DNA of 64,000 nucleotides from the NCBI GenBank assembly GCA_001899765.1, contig MKWM01000019.1, positions 76,538 through 140,537 of the forward strand, written 5' to 3'. Below, in pieces: positions 58,242 through 64,000 of this stretch. The notes below the pieces were generated by a model. It had not been told where the DNA came from, made no database searches, and saw nothing but the letters and a program-made list of their open reading frames with translations. Position 1 is the first letter of the stretch; each line of letters opens with the position of its first letter. The translations under genes were made by a program, and so were the position numbers. The stretch is from Thiobacillus sp. 63-78. Its GTDB lineage: Bacteria > Pseudomonadota > Gammaproteobacteria > Burkholderiales > Thiobacillaceae.

Positions 58242-58844
58242 TTATTCGAAGGTGGCGAGCCAGGCGTCCAGGTCGTCGAGCACGCGGCTGGCCGCCAGGC
58301 TGGACGCCTGCGCGGCGCCGGCCGCGTCGTAGGTCGTCAACGGCACGTGCTGCTCGAAAACACGGCGTCCCAGCCAGGTGCGGTGCTTCAGGTCCACCAG
58401 TTCGGCGCGCAGTTCCAGCCGCACCTGTCCCGGCTCATGGGCCGCATCGTGATAGAACTCGACCAGCCGGGTATCCAGCAGGAAATCGCTGCGCACGTAG
58501 CCGCCGGTGGAGGTGACGCGGTAGCGGCCGAGACGGTCGAGCCGGGCGCGCAAAAGTTCGACGAAACGCTTGCCGGGGCGCTCGGTCCAGCGCGCGAATT
58601 GATACTGGCCACGGGTGCCGGGGCTGCGGCTGAAGACGAGCTGGTCGGTGTCGTAAAACGCGCCGGCGGTGGTATCGAGGATCCGCAGGGTCGGGGCATC
58701 GGCCCGGGCAGGCGCGGGCGTAGCGGTCGAGCCGTTGTCGTCCAGCACGTAGTACACCACGCCGGGCGTATCGGCACGCTGGCCAAGATTGACGCAGCCG
58801 CTCAGCGCCAGAACGAGGACGATCAGGGAAAATGCGGTTTTCAT
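58242..58844 (-). CDS. MCE-system accessory lipoprotein (PqiC-like)
   Basis: A 200-residue lipoprotein with lipobox LALSGC. It contains YQFARWTERPGKRFVELLRA and HDAAHEPGQVRLELRAELVD, typical of the ABC-type transport auxiliary lipoprotein family (PqiC/YmbA). It is expected to sit in the outer membrane and receive or stabilise the MCE bridge. It overlaps the MCE gene by four bases (ATGA). Confidence 0.88.
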   Translation of the reverse strand: MKTAFSLIVLVLALSGCVNLGQRADTPGVVYYVLDDNGSTATPAPARADAPTLRILDTTAGAFYDTDQLVFSRSPGTRGQYQFARWTERPGKRFVELLRARLDRLGRYRVTSTGGYVRSDFLLDTRLVEFYHDAAHEPGQVRLELRAELVDLKHRTWLGRRVFEQHVPLTTYDAAGAAQASSLAASRVLDDLDAWLATFE

Positions 58845-59788
58845 GGCAGTTTCTCTCCGGGGCCGAGCTGCTTCCTGTCCGGACCGAACAGGATGGCGCG
58901 TGGATCGGACAGCCGCTGCCCGGCTGTGGTGAGCACATCGGCGCTGGTGCGCACATCGCGGCTGACATTGGTCAATTCCAGCGTGCCCGTCTCGCTGAGC
59001 TGCTGCACGCGTTCGGAGATGAGGCTGGCATCGCGCTGCAGCGTGTCGATCGCGGCCGTGGCCTCCTTCAGCGCGGCGTCGGCGTTCCGCCCCACGCTGG
59101 CGATCGTGCCGTCGGCCCGGGTAGCGGCCTGGCCGATGCTGGCTCCGGCCAGACGGAATTCATCGGAGGCCGCGCGGATGCTCTGCACGGCATCGTCGAT
59201 GTTTTGCTTGTTGGCGGCCAGATGGCCGGCCAGTTCGTTGAGATGAGCCAGCGTCTGGCTGATGGCACGCTGGTTTTCGTCCGACAGCAGCGTGTTGATC
59301 TTGTCCAGCACCTGTGCGCCGTTCACGGCCAGGCGCGAAAGGGCGGTCGCGACCTTGTCGATGTCGGAACTGCCTTCGGCGATGACCGGATAGCGCTCGC
59401 CGTCGGGCGCCTTGCTGAGCAGCGGGCCGTCGGTCGGGCCGTTGGTGATCTCGATGGCCGCAATGCCGGTCACCAGATTGCGCTTGATGTAGGCGGTCGC
59501 GCCGCGATGGACCGGCACGCCCTCGTCGGTGCGCGCGGTCACCGCAACGGCTTCTTCCTGCCTGTTGGAGAATCGGTAGCCGTCGACCACGCCGATCTTG
59601 ATCCCGCGCATCTTCACCGGGCTGCCGACTGCCAGGCCATCGAGCGACTGCTCCTTGAAATAAATCGTATACGTCTGATAGGCGATGGAATCGGCCGCCC
59701 CGGTCAGCCATACGATAGCCACGGTCAACAGTGCGACCACAGCCAGCACCACCGTGCCGACCAGCGTGTAGCGACCTTCAGGTTCCAT
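58841..59788 (-). CDS. MCE-domain lipid transport protein (MlaD/PqiB-like)
   Basis: The 315-residue protein has an N-terminal transmembrane helix (TLVGTVVLAVVALLTVAIVWL) and one MCE domain (YTIYFKEQSLDGLAVGSPVK to VTGIAAIEITNG). A long helical tail follows (DENQRAISQTLAHLNELAGH). Such proteins form hexameric rings or tubes carrying lipids between membranes. Only one MCE domain is present, and the tail may form the extension. It overlaps the ATPase gene by 11 bases. Confidence 0.92.
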   Translation of the reverse strand: MEPEGRYTLVGTVVLAVVALLTVAIVWLTGAADSIAYQTYTIYFKEQSLDGLAVGSPVKMRGIKIGVVDGYRFSNRQEEAVAVTARTDEGVPVHRGATAYIKRNLVTGIAAIEITNGPTDGPLLSKAPDGERYPVIAEGSSDIDKVATALSRLAVNGAQVLDKINTLLSDENQRAISQTLAHLNELAGHLAANKQNIDDAVQSIRAASDEFRLAGASIGQAATRADGTIASVGRNADAALKEATAAIDTLQRDASLISERVQQLSETGTLELTNVSRDVRTSADVLTTAGQRLSDPRAILFGPDRKQLGPGEKLP

Positions 59789-60566
59789 GTCGGGTTTCTC
59801 CCTCCGATGCCCGTGCCGCGAAGTAATCGTTGAGCCACGGGTCGTCGATGTGTCTCAGTTCGGCCACCGTGCCGCTGCCGAGTACGCGGCCGTCCGCCAG
59901 CACGATGACACGATCGATAATCGAAAACAGTGTATCCAAGTCATGGGTAACGAGGAATACGGTCAGCCCCAGACTGTCGGCCAGCAGCCGGATCAACGCA
60001 TCGAACGCACGCGCGGAAATGGGGTCGAGGCCGGAGGTCGGCTCGTCGAGGAACAGCAGTTCCGGATCGAGCGCCAGTGCGCGCGCCAGCGCCACCCGCT
60101 TGCGCATGCCTCCCGAGAGCGTGCTCGGCTGCCGCGCCGCGACGTCCGGCGCCAGGCCGACCAGCGCGAGTTTCAGGCGGGCCAACTGACGGCAGATCGC
60201 ATGCGGCAGGTTGGTATGCTCGAACAATGGGGTCGCGACGTTGTCTTCCACCGTGAGCGAGGAAAACAGGGCGCCATCCTGGAACAGAACGCCAAAACGC
60301 CGCCGCAGCAGGTTCATTTGTTCGCCCGAGCTATCCAGGACGGATTGCCCGAACAAGTCGATCGAACCTGTCCGTGGCCTCAACAGGCCGATGATCTCGC
60401 GCAGCAGGACCGATTTCCCGGTGCCGCTGCCGCCAATCAGCGCGATCACCTCGCCACGCGCCACGGACAGGCTGAGGCCGCGATGAATGCTGCGCCCGCC
60501 CAGCGTGGTCGAGACATCGCGGACCTCGATCACGGATTCGGCCACGGGCTCAGCCATCCTGGCCAT
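59778..60566 (-). CDS. MCE-system ABC ATPase (MlaF-like)
   Basis: A 262-residue ABC ATPase. The Walker A is GGSGTGKSVLL, the signature STLSGGMRKRVAL, the Walker B LLFLDEPTSGLD, and the switch His is in FLVTHDLDT. The group powers phospholipid trafficking with an MlaE permease. The ATG at 60566 shares one base with the permease stop. An alternative ATG lies at 60557. Confidence 0.93.
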   Translation of the reverse strand: MARMAEPVAESVIEVRDVSTTLGGRSIHRGLSLSVARGEVIALIGGSGTGKSVLLREIIGLLRPRTGSIDLFGQSVLDSSGEQMNLLRRRFGVLFQDGALFSSLTVEDNVATPLFEHTNLPHAICRQLARLKLALVGLAPDVAARQPSTLSGGMRKRVALARALALDPELLFLDEPTSGLDPISARAFDALIRLLADSLGLTVFLVTHDLDTLFSIIDRVIVLADGRVLGSGTVAELRHIDDPWLNDYFAARASEGETRHGT

Positions 60567-61660
60567 CAGATATCCAGCCGCACGAACATCACGACAAAAA
60601 TGGCATTGAGGATAATGATGGCCACCAGGCTCTGTACCACCGTGGAAGTCGTATTGACGCCGACACTACGGGCGTCGCGGGTGACCGACAGGCCCATGCG
60701 GCAGGCAATCAGCGCGATGAACATGGCAAATACCGGCGTCTTGCCGAGCCCGACCAGCAGCGTTTTCAGCTGGATCACGTCTTGTACCCGATCCAGAAAC
60801 ATGGAATAGGAGATATCCAGCTGGAGCTGCGCGACCAGCATGCCGCCGGCAATTCCGGCAATGTCGCCGATAAAGACCAGCAGCGGCATGGCAAGCAGCA
60901 GCGCCAGCATGCGCGGGATCACCAGTACCGCCAGCGGCGACAGGCCCAGCGTGGTGAGGGCATCGATTTCCTCGGTGACCTTCATGGTGCCGAGCTGCGC
61001 GGTGATGGCGGCCCCGGTGCGCCCCGCCACCAGCACGGCGACGATGATCGGTGAAATCTCACGCAGGATTGCCAGCAGCAGACCGTCGACCACAAAAATA
61101 TTGGCGCCGTATTGCTTCGCCTGATCCCCCAGCAGATACGCGAACACCACGCCGAGCAGGAACATCATGCTGATCACGATGGGAATCGCACCGACGAACA
61201 CCAAACTCACCTGGCTGGCGAACTCGCGCCAGCGCCAGCTGCCGGGCTTGCCCAGCAATGTCAGCAGCTCGGCGAACAGGCGGCCGACGAAATCAAGCAG
61301 GCCCAGCGCGTGCGTCGCCATCGTCAGCGCACCGCGGCCGGCACTCGCCAGCACATTCTCGCAACGGTGTTCGGGCTGCGCGGCCGACGCCGCGCTGTGG
61401 CGATCGACCAGTTCCAGTATCGCCCGGTGCCGCGGCTGGAAAGCCTGCAGCGCGGGCAGCGGTGCGCCCGCCTGCGGGCGGACCGCATTCAGCAGCAACC
61501 ACGCGCCATTGGTGTCGAGCCGGGTGACGCCCGCACCGTCGATCACACGCACGGTCTTGCCGTCGAGCGGTGGCAGGACCGACGCGGTGTCGGCATGCCA
61601 GTCACCGCTGACGATCAGCGTACTGCGGGCCTCGTCGAAATCCGCATGGGCTGCGGTCAC
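60566..61660 (-). CDS. MCE-system permease with N-terminal STAS-like domain (MlaE-like)
   Basis: About 364 residues. The first ~105 form a STAS-like domain (TLIVSGDWHADTASVLPPLD and VRVIDGAGVTRLDTNGAWLL), comparable to MlaB fused to the permease. The rest is an MlaE permease with LREISPIIVAVLVAGRTGAA and ALTTLGLSPLAVLVIPRML. The start is a GTG at 61660 overlapping the metA stop (GTGA), because no ATG precedes the STAS region. Fusion replaces the separate mlaB gene of E. coli. Confidence 0.9.
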   Translation of the reverse strand: MTAAHADFDEARSTLIVSGDWHADTASVLPPLDGKTVRVIDGAGVTRLDTNGAWLLLNAVRPQAGAPLPALQAFQPRHRAILELVDRHSAASAAQPEHRCENVLASAGRGALTMATHALGLLDFVGRLFAELLTLLGKPGSWRWREFASQVSLVFVGAIPIVISMMFLLGVVFAYLLGDQAKQYGANIFVVDGLLLAILREISPIIVAVLVAGRTGAAITAQLGTMKVTEEIDALTTLGLSPLAVLVIPRMLALLLAMPLLVFIGDIAGIAGGMLVAQLQLDISYSMFLDRVQDVIQLKTLLVGLGKTPVFAMFIALIACRMGLSVTRDARSVGVNTTSTVVQSLVAIIILNAIFVVMFVRLDI

Positions 61661-62709
61661 GCCAGCCCCAAAGGATTGTCGGGGTCGATCCCCGGCATGA
61701 AGGGCAGATCCCGTTCGCGATGGGTGACCTGATAGACGCAGCCGATCCAGTTGCCGATCACGCCTCCGGCCGTGTCGTGCCAGGTATTGTCGAGCAGCGG
61801 CAGCACCTGCGCCTCGGGGAAGGCCAGCGTCTCGCCTGCCTGCGAACGCTGGCCGAACTCGGCCAGCAGCGCCTGCGCCTGACGGTTGAAATAGCGCTCC
61901 GGAAACGGCGGAAACGCAGTCAGCTTGCCGCTTGCGGCGAGCATCAGGTCGCGTTTGTATTCCTTCAGCAGCGAGATCGTGTCGTATTCGGGATGCCCCT
62001 GGAAGAACACGGTGCGCAAGCCGTCTCCGCTCACCGCCATATGGACGCCGGCCGCCGCGCTGTCGACCAGCACCCTGACGCCGGCCGTCTCGAACTGCGC
62101 GCGCGAAATGTCGTTCCAGCGCGAATGCGGCACGTCGAAACGGGTATTCACATCGGCCACCAGCGGATGGCGGCCGTCGGTCACGCGGTGCTCGAACACG
62201 CCCCAGATCTTGCGCGGCTGCATGATGCGCGTCTGGCCATGGCGGAACTGCATCACCGCGTGGGTGGCGAGACAGGAACACAGTGTCGAGGTGACATGGT
62301 CCCAGGCCCAGTCGATCACCTCGATCAAGGGCTGCCAGAACGGTTCGTCGGCAAGGTTGGAGTGGGTGACGTTGGCGCCGGTGATGATGAGTGCGTCCAG
62401 CCCTTTCTCGCGAATCGCGTCGAAGCTTTCGTAAAACTGCGTGATGTGCGCCTGCGCCGCCGCGCCGCGCGGCAGCGTCGGCAGGGTGAAGGGATGCATG
62501 TAGAACTGTGCGATCGGGTTCGATTCGCCGACCAGCCGGTAGAACTGCCGCTCGGTCGCTTCCAGCGCCGCGTCCGGCATCATGTTCAGCAGGCCGACAT
62601 GCAGCTCGCGGATTTCCTGATTCGCCGCGCGCTCGGTCGACAGTACCGTGATGCCGTCGCGGCGCAGGCGCGCGAAAGTGGGCAGGGCGTTATGCGCGAC
62701 CAGCGGCAT
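61657..62709 (-). CDS. metA: Homoserine O-succinyl/acetyltransferase, MetA family
   Basis: A 350-residue enzyme for the first dedicated step of methionine synthesis. The catalytic Cys is in DHVTSTLCSCLATHA (Cys146 by position; Cys144 is nearby), with the His and Glu in FFQGHPEYD. The C-terminus NWIGCVYQVT matches MetA. Acyl-CoA preference (acetyl or succinyl) cannot be read reliably. It starts inside the last bases of the P-loop ATPase gene and is coupled to the permease gene downstream. Confidence 0.92.
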   Translation of the reverse strand: MPLVAHNALPTFARLRRDGITVLSTERAANQEIRELHVGLLNMMPDAALEATERQFYRLVGESNPIAQFYMHPFTLPTLPRGAAAQAHITQFYESFDAIREKGLDALIITGANVTHSNLADEPFWQPLIEVIDWAWDHVTSTLCSCLATHAVMQFRHGQTRIMQPRKIWGVFEHRVTDGRHPLVADVNTRFDVPHSRWNDISRAQFETAGVRVLVDSAAAGVHMAVSGDGLRTVFFQGHPEYDTISLLKEYKRDLMLAASGKLTAFPPFPERYFNRQAQALLAEFGQRSQAGETLAFPEAQVLPLLDNTWHDTAGGVIGNWIGCVYQVTHRERDLPFMPGIDPDNPLGLA

Positions 62710-63589
62710 TCGTTCCCCCTGAATCCTGATCCCTGACCCCCGACCCCTTTCTTGCGACCGCGCTTTCGACCAGCGCGAGGAAATCGCGCTCGTCGCGTAC
62801 CTGCGCCACTTCCTGCGAGGTCACGGTATAGCCGTGCGGTCTGGCGATCGCTTCGTAGCGCGGAATACGGGAATGGAACAGGCGCGGAAACACCCAGCGG
62901 GCAAAATCGTCGGGTTCGATCTGCGCCACGAATTCGATGCCCTTTTCCTTCAGATAGACCGGCAGCGCTTCGGCAAGAAAGGGCGGGCGGAAATACAGCG
63001 GTTTGGGATTGGACTGCGCGCGCTGGATCAACGTCTCCTCCTCTTCACGGGTCGTGGTCTGGATATAAAGGATCAGCGTGTGTTCGGCAAGCAGTTCGAC
63101 CACGCCGGGTTCGTCCAGCTCGCACAGGCTGCCGCCGACGTCGTTGACGAAGTGGTGGTAGCCGTAGATTTCCTGGCCTTTGCGGATGAAGCTGGGCACA
63201 TCGCGCATGGCGGCGATTTCGCCGTCGCGATAGGCGGCCTGACGACGCGAAAACTCGTCGAGCGGAAGCCCGTCCCATTCCGGTCCGCCGAGCTTGCCGA
63301 TGAAGGTAAGCACCGGCCCGAGGTCGTGAATCTTGATGTTGTTCTTGATGTCGATCCAGTCGTTGTGCAGCAGGTCGCGCAGGAAAGGCACGCTCATCGC
63401 CTGCTGCTTGATCAGGTCGAGGATGGGTTCATCGAGGTAGCGCGTGCCGATGCGGTAGTCGCCGGAAAAATGGAACCAGCCGTGGCCGCGCAGCATGCTC
63501 GAGATATGCGTCTTGCCGACCCCGGACATGCCGAGCAGGGTGATGCGCTTGGTCGGCCAGGCACGGAAGGAAGCGGGAGTGAAATGCAT
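62690..63589 (-). CDS. P-loop ATPase of unknown function
   Basis: The 299-residue protein has a Walker A GMSGVGKTHISS (about residues 20-31) and ITLLG before it. YGYHHFVNDVGGSLCELDEP follows in the middle and TLILYIQTTTREEEE may be a Walker B-like strand. It looks like a small kinase-fold protein, but I recognise no characterised family. The last ~20 residues (RKGSGVRDQDSGG and on) come from a simple repeat at 62716-62747 and are probably not ancestral. AGGAAAA precedes the ATG at 63589. Confidence 0.75.
   Translation of the reverse strand: MHFTPASFRAWPTKRITLLGMSGVGKTHISSMLRGHGWFHFSGDYRIGTRYLDEPILDLIKQQAMSVPFLRDLLHNDWIDIKNNIKIHDLGPVLTFIGKLGGPEWDGLPLDEFSRRQAAYRDGEIAAMRDVPSFIRKGQEIYGYHHFVNDVGGSLCELDEPGVVELLAEHTLILYIQTTTREEEETLIQRAQSNPKPLYFRPPFLAEALPVYLKEKGIEFVAQIEPDDFARWVFPRLFHSRIPRYEAIARPHGYTVTSQEVAQVRDERDFLALVESAVARKGSGVRDQDSGGTNAAGRA
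62716..62747. repeat. Simple degenerate repeat cccctgaatcctgatccctg
   Basis: A second copy of the simple repeat found at 33366-33397, here covering the 3' end of the P-loop ATPase gene just before the metA start. It adds a Gly/Arg/Asp/Gln/Ser-rich tail to the protein. Confidence 0.6.
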
Positions 63590-63737
63590 GGGTCGGTTTT
63601 CCTGGGAGTAGCGCGAAGCCTACCGAAAACCCACTCAATAAAAAAGGCTCATCGAACGCCATGTTGCATCCCGCACGCTTATCGTGGCCGCAAAGCACCA
63701 TTCCGGCCACTTGTCCGGGTAGCGGCCCGGCGCACGA

Positions 63738-64000
63738 TCAGGCGCCCGTCAGCTGTCGATAGGCGGCGTCAGCCAGTTTCTCCATGTCCGGATGCGCGAT
63801 CTGTCCGGCCAGCGCATAACCAAAATCACGATCGATCCAGTAGAACACTTCGATGCCATGCTCGGTGACATGGCGGAAAGCCGTCTCGCGGTTCGCCACG
63901 ACGGCGCGCCGAACGTAGAGCGTGACGCGCTGCCCGCCTGCATTCTGGTACATGAATTGCGCCACCGCGCCGGTATCGCCCGCAAGCAGCCGGCCGCCCA
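63738..64000 (-). CDS. Anti-sigma factor-like membrane protein, 3' part only
   Basis: The frame is open from the right edge to a stop at 63738, giving the last 86 residues (LLAGDTGAVAQFMYQNAGGQ to AAYRQLTGA). GQRVTLYVRR and FYWIDRDFGYALAGQIAHPD match the C-terminal periplasmic part of small proteobacterial anti-sigma factors that usually have one transmembrane helix. The front, with the sigma-binding zinc domain if present, is outside the window. The paired sigma factor gene would be expected further right. Confidence 0.65.
   Translation of the reverse strand, partial: GGRLLAGDTGAVAQFMYQNAGGQRVTLYVRRAVVANRETAFRHVTEHGIEVFYWIDRDFGYALAGQIAHPDMEKLADAAYRQLTGA

Noticed and set aside
63610-63660. 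Intrinsic terminator after the anti-sigma-like gene
   Set aside because: A T-rich run follows on the minus strand, but no stem of more than about three base pairs precedes it.

Overview
The window reads as chromosomal DNA of a high-GC betaproteobacterium, most likely from the Nitrosomonadales/Thiobacillaceae side of the class. That placement rests on gene content: an exosortase A (XrtA) exopolysaccharide locus, the mreBCD-mrdAB-rlpA-dacA-like-ybeD-lipB-lipA block, and gatCAB beside mreB. It comes from general knowledge, not from a search. No rRNA, tRNA, CRISPR array or intact insertion sequence was recognised.

Region 1 (1-26,954, almost all minus strand) is an XrtA-type exopolysaccharide locus. 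Reading from its presumed promoter near 26,950 downstream, it holds a polysaccharide export lipoprotein, chain-length protein, tyrosine autokinase, outer-membrane barrel, XrtA-associated ATPase, wecB, deacetylase, FemAB-like protein, glycosyltransferase, XrtA-EpsI fusion, glycosyltransferase, amidotransferase 1, two more glycosyltransferases, a sulfotransferase, a PaaK/CapK-like adenylating enzyme, a 50-codon ORF not described before as far as I know, an O-glycosylation ligase, an SGNH-like plus MBOAT acylation pair, a second sulfotransferase and a partial deacetylase-like membrane protein. One plus-strand gene (1,430-3,256) is an asparagine-synthetase homologue whose glutaminase cysteine is replaced. 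No PEP-CTERM substrate lies in the window. Many genes overlap by ATGA or GTGA, so translation is probably coupled.

Region 2 (27,118-30,263, plus) has a MazG-like pyrophosphohydrolase, a thioredoxin-fold ferredoxin, an alpha/beta hydrolase and a NodI/NodJ-type ABC exporter. Region 3 (30,264-41,902, minus) is a long cell-shape and lipoylation block: mreB, mreC, mreD, mrdA, rodA, rlpA, a DacA homologue with all three catalytic motifs altered, a D-amino-acid transaminase-like gene, ybeD, lipB, a TrpD-like protein, a Rieske protein and lipA. Region 4 (42,005-47,534) carries gatC, gatA, gatB (whose 5' end is tandemly duplicated), a DUF4124 protein, pyrE and xth.

Region 5 (47,582-56,857) is an eroding defence island: dinD, an MmeI-like restriction-modification gene with an internal deletion, a truncated PglX-like BREX methyltransferase, an 865-codon fusion of a BREX first-gene-like N-terminus to a BrxC C-terminus, a Phd/PIN pair, a Trp-rich mini-ORF, an AbrB/Doc pair, ampG behind a 7-bp repeat array, and a RelB/ParE-like pair. 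Region 6 (57,024-64,000) has a TauE/SafE-like membrane protein, a DUF4426 protein, a four-gene MCE lipid-transport operon, metA, an uncharacterised P-loop ATPase and a partial anti-sigma factor.

Repeats are a recurring theme: long hyphenated inverted repeats of the cacagagacacagag type in front of start codons, GC-rich REP-like palindromes (two of them in frame inside methyltransferase remnants), and short simple repeats that shape the ends of genes. No gap between genes exceeds 300 bases.
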